Shown: positions 1-8,134 of the stretch, piece by piece
Layout: every line of letters starts with the position of its first letter
How positions within the stretch are numbered: position 1 is the first letter of the stretch
Assembly (NCBI GenBank): GCA_035353395.1
Contig: DAOPZL010000056.1
Span: 1 to 17,441, forward strand
Direction: 5' to 3'
Length of the DNA: 17,441 nt
DNA from: UBA1801 sp035353395
Lineage (GTDB): Bacteria; Acidobacteriota; Holophagae; Holophagales; Holophagaceae
Notes under the pieces: generated by a model
Databases searched by the model: none
What the model saw: the letters and a program-made list of their open reading frames with translations, nothing else
What the model was told of the DNA's origin: nothing
Position numbers and translations under genes: made by a program

Positions 1-79
1 CGGAGAGGACCACCACTTCGGGCCGGTGCCGGGCCCATTCGACGAGATTGCTGGCGTGCACCTTGGTTCGGATATCCAT
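1..79 (-). CDS. Transketolase C-terminal subunit (N-terminal 26 residues only, partial)
   Basis: Only the first 26 codons lie in the window; the gene continues beyond position 1. The peptide starts MDIRTKVHASNLVEWA and continues to a VVVLS strand. This is how the C-terminal (pyrimidine-binding plus transketolase-C) half of split two-subunit transketolases typically begins. The ATG at 77-79 follows a purine-rich GGGGGTGA four bases upstream. It starts 3 bases after the stop of the N-terminal subunit gene, as expected for a split transketolase pair translated from one mRNA. Together the two subunits would move two-carbon units between pentose phosphates and other sugars using thiamine diphosphate. 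The call rests mainly on the neighbour and on a short but characteristic N-terminus. Confidence 0.8.
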   Translation of the reverse strand, partial: MDIRTKVHASNLVEWARHRPEVVVLS

Positions 80-82
80 CGT

Positions 83-1030
83 TCACCCCCGGGACGCTTC
101 GTCCCGCATGGTTTCGTAGCACTGGCGGTAGGCCTCCCGTTCCGCGGGGGAGGCGAAGCGCACGTAGTGGAGCTTGGGGCGCCGCTGCTCCAGGAGGGGC
201 ACGCCCCGGCAGGGATCGGTGGCGCAGAGGACCACCAGGGCGCGGCCGTCCCGCGCGAGGCGGGCGGGAGCGTCCAGGGCCTCGGGATCGTGGCCGTCCA
301 CGGTGACGGCCCGGGCGCCGAAGGCCTCGATGCGGGCGTCCAGGGGGTCCAGGCCCATGACGTCCCGGGTGCGGCCGTCGCACTGCTGGCCGTTCACGTC
401 CACGTAGACTCCCAGGTTGTCCAGCCGGTAGTGGGCCGCGGCCTGGAGGACCTCCCAGGTCTGGCCTTCCTGGAACTCGCCGTCGGATAGGAAGGCCCAC
501 ACCCGACCCGTGTCCCCGCGCCGCTTCCGGGCCAGGGCGATGCCCGCGGCCTGGGAGAGGGTCTGGGCCAGGGAGCCGCCCATCATCTCGAAGCCCGGCG
601 AGTGCTCGGCCCCGATCATCTCCACGGTGCTCCCGTCCCGGTTGAACTGGGCCAGGCCCTCCGGGTCCATGCGCCCCGCCTCCACCAGCGCCGCGTAGAG
701 GATCAAGGCATAGTGGGCGGGGCTGAGGAAGAACCGGTCCAGGTCCGGCGCGGGCAGGCCGTGGTAGGCCCCGCCCGTGGCGTAGTCGTGGTTGCCGGGG
801 CCGGGCACGCCCGGGAAGGGCGGGGGGATCCGGGGACCGCGGCTGGGTCCGAGGCGCAGGGTCTTCAGGTAGAGGGTGGAGAGGATCTCCGCCGAGCTGC
901 AGGCCTGGCTGAGGTAGCCGCCGTTGTGGGCGACCGTGTGCTCGAGGACCCGGAGGCGGATGCCGGCCGCGGTGCGGGCCACGGCTTCGACCCAGCCGGG
1001 CCGGGAGGGAGTGGAGAGGGTTGCGTTCAT
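83..1030 (-). CDS. Transketolase N-terminal subunit (TPP-binding half of a split transketolase)
   Basis: This 315-residue protein carries the thiamine-diphosphate-binding half of transketolase. Visible signatures are LSDGEFQEGQTWE at about 181-193 with the metal-binding Asn in VDVNGQQCDG near 213, and HSPGFEMMGGSLAQTLSQAAGIA at about 143-165. The usual LSKGH segment reads LSPAH (102-106): the His is kept but Lys-Gly is replaced. A proline-rich stretch (residues about 62-80) makes it longer than the roughly 270-280 residues usual for such subunits. The start is the ATG at 1028-1030, which overlaps the deaminase stop (ATGA) and has GGAAGG about 9 bases upstream. The frame stays open far upstream, but that part is antisense to nothing real and lies inside the deaminase gene. 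In this operon it would take ribose-derived pentose phosphate into glycolytic intermediates. Transketolase assignment is firm; the exact substrate (transketolase proper or a sugar-specific relative) is open. Confidence 0.9.
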   Translation of the reverse strand: MNATLSTPSRPGWVEAVARTAAGIRLRVLEHTVAHNGGYLSQACSSAEILSTLYLKTLRLGPSRGPRIPPPFPGVPGPGNHDYATGGAYHGLPAPDLDRFFLSPAHYALILYAALVEAGRMDPEGLAQFNRDGSTVEMIGAEHSPGFEMMGGSLAQTLSQAAGIALARKRRGDTGRVWAFLSDGEFQEGQTWEVLQAAAHYRLDNLGVYVDVNGQQCDGRTRDVMGLDPLDARIEAFGARAVTVDGHDPEALDAPARLARDGRALVVLCATDPCRGVPLLEQRRPKLHYVRFASPAEREAYRQCYETMRDEASRG

Positions 1031-2322
1031 GGTGTCGTGCCTTCCGGTTGCAGGGATGCGTGCGCCGGCCTCCGCAGGGCCTCGGCCCGCCTGCGGACCT
1101 GGGCCTGGATTTCCTCGGCCCCCGCGATGCGGCCCCGGCGCATGAGCACCCGGCCCGCGCAGATCGTGGTGTCCACGGCGGAGCCGGCGCCGGCGTAGAC
1201 GAGGTTGGAACGGACGTCGTGGCAGGGCGACAAGCCGAGGCGGTCGAAGTCCACCAGCAGGAAGTCGGCGGTGGCGCCCGCCTCCAGCGTCCCGGCGCCG
1301 GTGCCGAACCAGGCGAGGCCCGCCGTGGAGGCGGCCTCCAGCAGCTCGGCCACGGGGAAGCGGCGGGGATCCCGGTAGTGGTGCTTCTGGAGCAGCCCGG
1401 CGATCTTGAGGTCCGAGAAGAGGTCCAGCGAGTTGTTGGAGGCGGGGCCGTCGGTGCCCAGGAGGACCGGGATGCCCCGGGTGCGGGCCGCCTCGTAGTC
1501 GAAGGCGGGGCCCGAGGCCAGCTTCATGTTGGAGACGGGGTTGTGGACGATGCCCACGCCCCGCTCCGCCAGGAGATCGAAGTCGGCCTCGTCCAGCCAC
1601 AGGCAGTGGGCGGCGAGGGTGCGGGGGCCGAGCACGCCCAGGGAATCCAGGTAGGCCGCCGGGGAGAGCCCCGTGCGCGCCCGGCACTGGCGGTCCTCGT
1701 CCTCGGTCTCGGCGAGGTGGATGTGCAGGGGCAGTTCCCGCTCCCGGGAGAAGGCTCCCAGGAAGCGCAGGCTCCCGGCGCAGGTGGTGTAGACCGAATG
1801 GCCCGCCAGCCCCATGCGGGAGAGGGGGCCGCAGTCGGGGAGCCGGTCGAAGAAGGCCTCGCAGGCCTTGCGCTGCCGCGCGCCCACGCCCTCGTCGAGG
1901 CCGTCGATGAGGGCGTAGGCGAGGACGAAGCGCATGCCCGAGTCCCGGGCCGCCCGGGCCAGGGCCTCGGGGTGGAGGTACATGTCGTTGCAGAGGGTCG
2001 TGCCGGTGCGGATCATCTCCAGCGCCGCCAGGCGCATCCCCCAGTAGGCGTCCTCCGGGGTCATCCGGCGCTCGACGGGCCAGACCCCCTCCGTGAGCCA
2101 GGGCATGAGGGCCATGTCCTCGGCGATCCCGCGCAGCAGCACCATGGAGGAGTGGGCGTGGGCGTTCACCAGGGAGGGCACCGCCACGAGGCCGCCCGCC
2201 TCCAGGACCTCGCAGTTCGCCGGGGCCTCCAGCCTCGGGCCGAGGCGAGCGATGCGGTCGTCTTCCACGAGCAGATCGCAGGCCTCGCCATCCAGGATCG
2301 CGCCGCGGACCAGCAGGCTCAT
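1027..2322 (-). CDS. Amidohydrolase, probable 5'-methylthioadenosine/S-adenosylhomocysteine (adenosine) deaminase, MtaD/TRZ-ATZ family
   Basis: A 431-residue cytosolic metal-dependent hydrolase of the amidohydrolase superfamily. It has a short N-terminal beta-sandwich segment, then the first metal ligands in VNAHAHSS (His55, His57), HIHLAETEDE (third His and the catalytic-loop Glu), LAAHCLWLDE, GIVHNPVSNMKLASG and the metal-binding Asp in LLGTDGPASNN. LLRGIAEDM...WLTEGVWPVE and EMIRTGTTLCNDMY are typical of the MtaD/TM0936 type, which deaminates methylthioadenosine, S-adenosylhomocysteine and often adenosine. The ATG at 2320-2322 has a strong GAGGAGGAAG upstream and overlaps the phosphorylase stop (ATGA). 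Next to a 6-oxopurine-type phosphorylase, a likely role is converting adenosine-type nucleosides to inosine-type ones before phosphorolysis (inference). Guanine or cytosine deaminases are the main alternatives. Confidence 0.85.
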   Translation of the reverse strand: MSLLVRGAILDGEACDLLVEDDRIARLGPRLEAPANCEVLEAGGLVAVPSLVNAHAHSSMVLLRGIAEDMALMPWLTEGVWPVERRMTPEDAYWGMRLAALEMIRTGTTLCNDMYLHPEALARAARDSGMRFVLAYALIDGLDEGVGARQRKACEAFFDRLPDCGPLSRMGLAGHSVYTTCAGSLRFLGAFSRERELPLHIHLAETEDEDRQCRARTGLSPAAYLDSLGVLGPRTLAAHCLWLDEADFDLLAERGVGIVHNPVSNMKLASGPAFDYEAARTRGIPVLLGTDGPASNNSLDLFSDLKIAGLLQKHHYRDPRRFPVAELLEAASTAGLAWFGTGAGTLEAGATADFLLVDFDRLGLSPCHDVRSNLVYAGAGSAVDTTICAGRVLMRRGRIAGAEEIQAQVRRRAEALRRPAHASLQPEGTTP

Positions 2323-3146
2323 GAGGCTTCCTCCTCGGCCAGGGCGACGATGCGCCGCATCAAGGCCGAGAACACGGGACCGCGGCGCCGGGAGGTCTCG
2401 AAGACCTCCTCGGCGGTCACGGGCTGGTCCAGGATCCCGGCGGCCAGGTTGGTGATGCAGGAGATCCCCAGCACGCGCAGCCCGCAGTGCACGGCGGCGA
2501 TGACTTCCGGGACCGTGGACATGCCCACGGCGTCCGCGCCCAGGATCCGGGCCATGCGGATCTCCGCCGGGGTCTCGAAGCTGGGGCCGCTGAACCAGGC
2601 GTAGACGCCCTCGTGGAGCTGGATCCCCAGCTCCCCCGCCGCCCGGCGGGCCAGGTCGCGGAGGGCCGGATCGTAGGCCCGGGAGAGATCGAAGAAGCGG
2701 GGCCCGATGGCTTCGTCGTTGGGCCCGACCAGGGGATTGCAGCCGGCGAGGTTCAGATGGTCCGTCATCAGCATGAAGTCCCCGGGCTGGAACCTGGGCT
2801 GGACGCCTCCGGAGGCGTTGGTGAGCAGGAGCCGCGCCACGCCCAGGCACTTCAGGACCCGCACGGGGAAGACGATCCGGGAAGGCTCGTGCCCCTCGTA
2901 GCGGTGGAAGCGGCCCTGCATCATCAGCACGGGAGTTCCTTCCAGCCTGCCGGCCAGCAGGCGGCCGGCATGGCCCGGCGCGGTGGCGGCCGGGAAGTGG
3001 GGAATCTCGCCGTAGGGGATGACGACCGGGTCCTGCAGCTCGTCCGCGAGGCTGCCCAGCCCCGAGCCGAGCACGAGGGCCGTGCGCGGGACCTCGCGGA
3101 TCCGGCTGCGGATGAAGGAGGCCGCTTCCTGGATGACCGGGTCCAT
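2319..3146 (-). CDS. Purine nucleoside phosphorylase, trimeric PNP/MTAP family
   Basis: A 275-residue enzyme of normal length for the trimeric (class I, mammalian-type) family. It cleaves purine nucleosides with phosphate to the free base and (deoxy)ribose-1-phosphate in the cytosol. Visible signatures are LGSGLGSLAD (26-35, phosphate loop), GRFHRYEGH (78-86, with the phosphate-site His), LLTNASGG (107-114), SGPSFETPAE (187-195, Glu191 contacting the base), VGMSTVPEV (207-215) and CITNLAAG (230-237). Asn233 corresponds to the Asn that selects 6-oxopurines (inosine, guanosine), based on family knowledge. The ATG at 3144-3146 lies 5 bases after the binding-protein stop with only a weak Shine-Dalgarno, suggesting translational coupling. 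Substrates would come from the ABC importer encoded upstream in the same transcript. Confidence 0.95.
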   Translation of the reverse strand: MDPVIQEAASFIRSRIREVPRTALVLGSGLGSLADELQDPVVIPYGEIPHFPAATAPGHAGRLLAGRLEGTPVLMMQGRFHRYEGHEPSRIVFPVRVLKCLGVARLLLTNASGGVQPRFQPGDFMLMTDHLNLAGCNPLVGPNDEAIGPRFFDLSRAYDPALRDLARRAAGELGIQLHEGVYAWFSGPSFETPAEIRMARILGADAVGMSTVPEVIAAVHCGLRVLGISCITNLAAGILDQPVTAEEVFETSRRRGPVFSALMRRIVALAEEEAS

Positions 3147-3151
3147 GGCGC

Positions 3152-4186
3152 CTACTTCTTGATGCCGAGCTCGGCCAGGGTCGCGGGGACCTTCACCTTG
3201 CCCGAGGCGATGTCGGCCTTAGCCTTGGCGACGAGGTTCTTCACGGCGGCGGGGACGATGGCGTCGTGCTGGTGGTAGGGCGCCAGGTCGATGGCCCCCT
3301 CCTTGATGCCGAAGACGCGGTTCTGGCCGCCCTTGAGCCTGCCGGCCGCGAAGTCCTTGATGGTCAGGTAGGCGGCGACGGTGGTGCCCTTCAGGGCCGA
3401 GGTCAGCACGTAGTCGGGCGCGGCGGAGCTCTGGTCCACGTCGGCGCCCAGGGCGAAGACCTTGCGCTCCCGGGCCGCGTCGAAGACGCCCATGCCCGTG
3501 AGGCCCGCGAGCTCGATGATGAGGTCGGCGCCCTGGTCGACGAGGGCGAGGGCGGCCTCCTTGCCCTTGGCGCGGTCCGCGAAGGTGCCGGTCACGATGT
3601 AGCGCACGTCCACGGCCGGGTTGACGGACTTGGCGCCGGCGATGTAGCCCGCCAGGTAGCGCTCCACGGGCGGGATCTTCATGCCCAGCACGGCGCCGAT
3701 GACGTTCTTGCCGTTGAGGAGCTTGGAGTTCTTGGCGTACTTGAGGGTCATGCTGCCGGCCACGATGCCCGCCAGGTAGCCGGACTCCTGCTCCTTCCAG
3801 CTGATGCCGATGAGGTTCGGCGGGATCGTGCCCATGTAGGCGTGGTCGATGCCGGCGTAGAGGGTCTTGGGGTTCGCCTTGGCCGCCTCCTGGATCTGCT
3901 CGATCATCAGGAAGCCCACTCCGAACACAAGCCCGGCGCCGTCCTCGGCGAGGCCGCTGAGGTTGGGCACGTAGTCGGTCATGGCGTGGGCCTCGACCAC
4001 CTTGACCTTGGCGACGCCCTCGGCCTCGGCCTTCTTGAGTCCGGCCCAGACGCCGTCGTTGAAGGAACCGTCCCCGAGGCCGTTGGCGTCGGTGGTCATG
4101 GCGACCATGGGCTTGGCCGCCTGGGCGGACGGGGCAGCCGCCAGGAGCAGGGCGGCGAGGGCGGATGCGAGGGGCGTTCGGGTCAT
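3152..4186 (-). CDS. BMP-family periplasmic nucleoside-binding protein of the ABC importer
   Basis: A 344-residue exported solute-binding protein of the BMP/PnrA/Med family, which binds purine nucleosides for ABC importers. The N-terminus is a classic Sec signal: MTRTP, a Leu/Ala hydrophobic core, and cleavage near SAQA|A at residue 23/24. No lipobox Cys is present, so it is probably a free periplasmic protein in a diderm rather than a lipoprotein as in Gram-positives. The family motif GLGDGSFNDG is at 36-45, followed by GVGFLMIEQI, GYLAGIVAGSMT, a central segment around IGAVLGMKIPPVERYLAGYIAGA, LIIELAGLTGMGVF and FALGADVDQSS. The ATG at 4184-4186 has a strong GGAGGA five bases upstream. The 58-base gap before it is the largest inside this operon and may allow separately tuned translation of the abundant binding protein. 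Confidence 0.93.
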   Translation of the reverse strand: MTRTPLASALAALLLAAAPSAQAAKPMVAMTTDANGLGDGSFNDGVWAGLKKAEAEGVAKVKVVEAHAMTDYVPNLSGLAEDGAGLVFGVGFLMIEQIQEAAKANPKTLYAGIDHAYMGTIPPNLIGISWKEQESGYLAGIVAGSMTLKYAKNSKLLNGKNVIGAVLGMKIPPVERYLAGYIAGAKSVNPAVDVRYIVTGTFADRAKGKEAALALVDQGADLIIELAGLTGMGVFDAARERKVFALGADVDQSSAAPDYVLTSALKGTTVAAYLTIKDFAAGRLKGGQNRVFGIKEGAIDLAPYHQHDAIVPAAVKNLVAKAKADIASGKVKVPATLAELGIKK

Positions 4187-4244
4187 GGCGGTCCTCCGGG
4201 TGATGGAATGCCTGTCGAAAAGGGGGGTGGCGCGGGCGAGGGGC

Positions 4245-5201
4245 TCAGTCCTCGGGGTGTTCGACGCTGAAGTTCCGGCCGAGGGCCGCCGGAGGCCTGG
4301 ACTTGCGGACGAAGCCGGCCACGGCGGCCAGGGTGGCCAGGTAGGGGAAGACCAGGAAGATCTCCGAGGCGACCTTCACGATGCCGAGGCCCTGGATCCG
4401 CAGCTGCAGGGCGTCCACGAAGCCGAAGAAGAGGGCGGCGGCGAAGGCGCCGACGGGCCGCCAGCCCCCGGCGATGTTGGCGGCGAGGGCGATGAAGCCC
4501 CGCCCGCCGCTCATGCCCTCCGTGAAGGAGTTGGAGTTCTCGATGGAGAGGAAGGCGCCCGCCAGTCCGCAGAGGGCGCCGCCCAGCACGATGGCCAGGT
4601 ACCGCACGCGGACCACGGAGCGGCCCAGGGTCTCCAGGGCCATGGGATGCTCGCCGGAGGCCTCGATGGAGAGCCCCAGCCGGGTGCGCTTGAAGAGCCA
4701 GGCGAAGCCGATCACCGACAGGAGGGACAGGTAGACGACGGGGGTCTGGTCGAAGAGGGCGCTGCCCACGTAGGGGATCCGGCTCAGGAGGGGGATGGCG
4801 AAACGGCACTCCTGGAGGGTGCGGGGCACGGCCTCCGAGGTCCCCTGCCGGCCGTAGACCACCATCATCAGGTAGCGGGTGAGGCCGAAGCCGAGGATGT
4901 TCATGATGGCCCCCGCCACCACCTGGTTGATGCGCAGGCTCACCACGGACCAGGCGAAGAACAGGGAGAAGAGGGCGCCCGCCCCCACCCCGCAGCAGAG
5001 GCCAATCCAGGGATTGCCGAAGTGCCAGCCGCCCCAGGCCGCGGCGAAGGCGCCCACCAGCATGATGCCCTCCATGGCGATGTTGGTGACGCCGCTGCGC
5101 TCGGAGATGACGGCCGCCAGGGCCGCCAGGGAGACGGGGGTCGCCAGGCGCACCGTGGCCTCGAAGAGGGCGGGGGTGAGAAGGGATGCCAGGACGCTCA
5201 T
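4245..5201 (-). CDS. ABC nucleoside importer permease 2 (NupQ/YufQ-like, BPD_transp_2)
   Basis: A 318-residue inner-membrane permease with about eight to nine hydrophobic segments. VSLAALAAVISERSGVTNIAMEG near the N-terminus and GRGFIALAANIAGG in the C-terminal half are hallmarks of the BPD_transp_2 permeases that pair with BMP binding proteins. GEHPMALETLGRSV is the cytoplasmic coupling loop that contacts the ATPase. Length is normal for the shorter of the two permeases. The ATG at 5199-5201 overlaps the stop of the first permease (ATGA) and has GAGGTG upstream. With the other permease it forms the heterodimeric channel. Nucleoside specificity is inferred from the BMP protein and phosphorylase downstream. 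Confidence 0.93.
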   Translation of the reverse strand: MSVLASLLTPALFEATVRLATPVSLAALAAVISERSGVTNIAMEGIMLVGAFAAAWGGWHFGNPWIGLCCGVGAGALFSLFFAWSVVSLRINQVVAGAIMNILGFGLTRYLMMVVYGRQGTSEAVPRTLQECRFAIPLLSRIPYVGSALFDQTPVVYLSLLSVIGFAWLFKRTRLGLSIEASGEHPMALETLGRSVVRVRYLAIVLGGALCGLAGAFLSIENSNSFTEGMSGGRGFIALAANIAGGWRPVGAFAAALFFGFVDALQLRIQGLGIVKVASEIFLVFPYLATLAAVAGFVRKSRPPAALGRNFSVEHPED

Positions 5202-6448
5202 GACCGCACCTCGCGCTTCCGGTCCAGCAGGCCTTTCAGTCGGTCCCGGAGGATCGTACCGAACTTCTCGTAGATGACCTCCGCGAGCAGGAGGAACAGG
5301 AGGATGCCCTTGACGATCTCGATGATGGCGTTGGGGGTCTGGACCGTCCGGGCCATGTACTGGCCGCCGGCGTCCAGCACGCCCCAGAGGAGGGCCGTGA
5401 AGGGGATCGCCAGCGGGTGGTTCCGGGCCAGGAGGGCGATGGAGATGCCGTTCCAGCCGTAGCCCGCATCCAGGTTCTGGAACATCCGGTGGTCCAGTCC
5501 CAGGACCTGGGTGATCCCCGCGCAGGCCGCGAGAGCGCCGGAACCCAGCAGGCTGAGGGTCGTGATCCAGGCCACGGAGATGCCCTGGGTGCGCGCGGCG
5601 GTGGCATTGGCGCCCACCGCCCTGATGCGGTAGCCCAGGTCGGTGCGGGTGAGCACGAAGTGGACCAGGAAGGCGCAGGCGACCGCGAGGAGGATGCCGA
5701 CGTGCAGCCGGTAGTTGGCCTCGGGCAGGAAGTCCTTGAACAGGGGCAGCCAGACGCCCTCGGCCACGGCGTCCGTGACGTACGGGTGGGCCGTGTTCGC
5801 GGGATCGCCCCCGTGGGCCCGGATGAAGATCGGGGCCAGGGTGCGGATGGCGTAGGCGAACATCATCGTGGTCACTACCTCGTGGGCGCCGGTCTTGACC
5901 TTCAGCAGGGCCGGGACGAGGTTGGTGGCGGCGCCCGCCAGGGCCCCGACGAGGAAGATGAGCGCCATGCCCACGAGGGGCGGCAGGCCCATGCCGATGC
6001 CCAGCCAGGTCGCCGCCATGACGCCGACGAGGTACTGCCCCTCGGCGCCGATGTTGAACAGGCCCCCGTGGAAGCCGAAGGCGATGGCGAGGCCGGTGAA
6101 GACGAGGGGCACGGCATTGAGCACCGAGATGTGCCAGTTCCGCACGAAGCCGCCGTAGAACAGCGCCTCGTAGGAGGCGAGGGGGGAATAGCCCGTGAGG
6201 GCCATGATGGCCGCTCCGATGAGGAGCGCGGCCGCGATTCCCGCCGCGGGGACCGCGGCGCGGCGGGCCAACGCCCGGACCCTGGCGCCGAAGTCCGCGC
6301 CCAGGGCCAGCCTGCGTTCGAAGCCCCAGGCCAGGAGGGCGCCGAGCAGCAGGCAGCCGCCCCGGAAATACGAGGCCAGGTAGAGCCCCCCGCCGGCCAG
6401 GGCCAGGAGGACCGCAACGATGCGAAGGACGGCCCGGACCCGCCTCAT
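5198..6448 (-). CDS. ABC nucleoside importer permease 1 (NupP/YufP-like, BPD_transp_2)
   Basis: A 416-residue inner-membrane permease, the longer partner of the importer. It begins with two short Arg-flanked hydrophobic segments (MRRVRAVLRI...), followed by a larger region of Leu/Ala/Val-rich spans. Recognisable motifs are GYSPLASYEALFYGGF, FTGLAIAFGFHGGLFNIGAEGQYLVG (the conserved BPD_transp_2 core), KVKTGAHEVVTTMMFAYA, and the coupling loop GYRIRAVGANATAARTQGIS. LDAGYGWNGISIALLARNHPLAI is typical of the BMP-associated permease. The start ATG (6446-6448) overlaps the ATPase stop (ATGA) and follows GGGAGG at good spacing. It is co-transcribed between the ATPase and second permease genes, the usual order for this transporter. 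Confidence 0.93.
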   Translation of the reverse strand: MRRVRAVLRIVAVLLALAGGGLYLASYFRGGCLLLGALLAWGFERRLALGADFGARVRALARRAAVPAAGIAAALLIGAAIMALTGYSPLASYEALFYGGFVRNWHISVLNAVPLVFTGLAIAFGFHGGLFNIGAEGQYLVGVMAATWLGIGMGLPPLVGMALIFLVGALAGAATNLVPALLKVKTGAHEVVTTMMFAYAIRTLAPIFIRAHGGDPANTAHPYVTDAVAEGVWLPLFKDFLPEANYRLHVGILLAVACAFLVHFVLTRTDLGYRIRAVGANATAARTQGISVAWITTLSLLGSGALAACAGITQVLGLDHRMFQNLDAGYGWNGISIALLARNHPLAIPFTALLWGVLDAGGQYMARTVQTPNAIIEIVKGILLFLLLAEVIYEKFGTILRDRLKGLLDRKREVRS

Positions 6449-8010
6449 GACGCCCTCCCGGTCCCCGCGGCGCGGCCGCGGACCACGTATTCCCCCACCT
6501 CCGGCAGGCTCGTGGCCGAGGCTTGGCGTTCGAAGACCACCTCGCCCCCGTGGAGGACCGCGATCCGGTCGGAGAGGGCGAAGAGTTCCTCCAGTTCCAT
6601 GGAGATCAGGAGGATCGCGGCTCCCCGGGCCTTCAGCTCCAGCAGCCGGTGATGGACATACTCGATGGCGCCCACGTCCAGGCCTCGGGTGGGCTGCGAG
6701 ACCAGGAGGAAGGCCGGATTCCTGGAGAACTCCCGGGCCAGGATGATCTTCTGCTGGTTGCCTCCGGACAGGGTGGAGGCCGGCACGTCCGCCCCCCCGG
6801 CCCGGATGTCGAAGATGCCCATGAGCCGCTCGGCGTGGGCCCGGAAGCCCCTCGGATCCAGGAAGCCCGCCTTCGAGAAGGGCGCGCGACCGCTCAGGCC
6901 GAGGGCCAGGTTCTCCTCGACGGAGAAGGGCAGCACCAGGCCCTCGCCCCGGCGGTCCTGGGGCACGTAGGCCATGCCGGCCTGGAGGCGCCGGCGCACG
7001 GACCAGCGGGTCACGTCCCGTCCCTTGAGCAGGATCCGGCCGGCCTCGGGTCGCGAAAGGCCCGCTACGGTCTCGCAGAGTTCACGCTGCCCGTTGCCCT
7101 CCACGCCGCCGATGCCGAGGATCTCGCCGCCGCGCACCTCCAGGTCCACCCCGCGCAGGGCGGGCAGGCCCCGGGCATCCCGGGCGGCGACGCCTTCCAC
7201 CGCGAGGACCTGTTCTCCCAAGGGCACTGGTTCCGTGTCCCGGCGGGCCTCCAGGAGGACCTCCCGGCCGACCATGAGCCGCGCCAGGGTGGAGGCGTCC
7301 GCCTCGGACGTCCGCAGCTCGCCCCGGATCTCGCCCTTTCCGAGGATGTAGACGCGATGGGAGAGGCCGAGGACCTCCTCCAGCTTGTGGGTGATGATGA
7401 TGATCGCCGTGCCGCTCTCCGCCAGCCGTCGCAACACGGCGAACAGCTCCTCCACCTCGCGGGGCGTCAGCACGGCGGTGGGCTCGTCCAGGATCAGCAC
7501 CCGGGCCTTCCGGTAGAGGGCCTTCAGGATCTCCACCCGCTGCTGGAGCCCCACGGAGAGATCCTCCACCCGGGCATCCGGGTCCACGGTCAGCCCGAAA
7601 CGCTCGGAGAGCTCGCGGACCCGCTCGCGGGCCTCGCGGGTGCGCACGTGCCCCAGCCGCACGGGCTCGGCGCCCAGGATGATGTTCTGGGTCACCGTCA
7701 GGGTGGGCACGAGCATGAAGTGCTGGTGCACCATGCCGAGGCCCCGGGCAATGGCTTCGCGCGGCGAGGCGAAGCGCACCGGCTCGCCGTCCAGGAGCAC
7801 CGTCCCGGAGGTGGGCCGGTAGAGCCCGTAGAGGATGTTCATCAGGGTCGACTTGCCGGCCCCGTTCTCCCCCAGCAGGGCCACGATCTCGCCCGCGTGG
7901 AGGCGGATCGAGATGTCCCGGTTGGCCACGAAGCCCCCGAAGGCCTTGGTCACACCGCGGGTCTCGAGGATGGGAGGGGTGTCTTTGAGCAGGCTCATGA
8001 ATGTTTCCAT
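6445..8010 (-). CDS. ABC nucleoside importer ATP-binding protein (double-domain, NupO/YufO-like)
   Basis: A 521-residue protein with two fused nucleotide-binding domains that powers the importer on the cytoplasmic face. The N-terminal domain is canonical: Walker A GENGAGKS (about 47-54), MVHQHFML Q-loop, signature LSVGLQQRVEIL, Walker B RVLILDEPTAVL and IITHK with the switch His. The C-terminal domain is degenerate in the way usual for this family: GGVEGNGQRELCE replaces a Walker A, the signature LSGGNQQK is kept, and Walker B reads FLLVSQPTRGLDVGA without Asp-Glu. It is the first gene of the operon. Two starts are possible: ATG 8008-8010, or ATG 7996-7998 (MSLLKDTPP). The downstream one fits homologues slightly better and has GGTGG/ATGGA purine stretches upstream; neither has a strong Shine-Dalgarno. 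Confidence 0.93.
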   Translation of the reverse strand: METFMSLLKDTPPILETRGVTKAFGGFVANRDISIRLHAGEIVALLGENGAGKSTLMNILYGLYRPTSGTVLLDGEPVRFASPREAIARGLGMVHQHFMLVPTLTVTQNIILGAEPVRLGHVRTREARERVRELSERFGLTVDPDARVEDLSVGLQQRVEILKALYRKARVLILDEPTAVLTPREVEELFAVLRRLAESGTAIIIITHKLEEVLGLSHRVYILGKGEIRGELRTSEADASTLARLMVGREVLLEARRDTEPVPLGEQVLAVEGVAARDARGLPALRGVDLEVRGGEILGIGGVEGNGQRELCETVAGLSRPEAGRILLKGRDVTRWSVRRRLQAGMAYVPQDRRGEGLVLPFSVEENLALGLSGRAPFSKAGFLDPRGFRAHAERLMGIFDIRAGGADVPASTLSGGNQQKIILAREFSRNPAFLLVSQPTRGLDVGAIEYVHHRLLELKARGAAILLISMELEELFALSDRIAVLHGGEVVFERQASATSLPEVGEYVVRGRAAGTGRAS

Positions 8011-8123
8011 CCACCAGCAGGGCGTCCGGCCCCGGTATCCAGCGGAGAACGCAGCGGCGGTGCCTGCCGGCTCCCGCGGTCTCCATTCCTGAAGCTTAGG
8101 CTCCCCTGGTGAAAGTGTCTATT

Positions 8124-8129
8124 TGTCAA
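8124..8129 (-). promoter_or_regulatory. Possible -35 hexamer (TTGACA) for the nucleoside operon
   Basis: A perfect TTGACA reads on the minus strand at 8129-8124, about 115 bases upstream of the ATPase start and 5 bases from the GAAC-N4-GTTC site. No convincing -10 follows at 16-18 bp (the sequence there is GGGGAG), so this is a tentative promoter, possibly one that needs an activator. Confidence 0.3.
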
Positions 8130-8134
8130 GAAGT

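Noticed and set aside
1021..2604. Long plus-strand open frame of 527 codons opposite the deaminase and phosphorylase genes
   Set aside because: Its product is low-complexity, rich in Gly, Ala, His and Arg, with no motif, and it is the mirror of two clearly recognised enzymes. High GC at third positions keeps antisense frames open.
8011..8100. Possible purine riboswitch in the leader of the nucleoside operon
   Set aside because: I found no three-helix junction pattern or conserved purine-riboswitch loop sequences; the leader is simply GC-rich with weak short stems.
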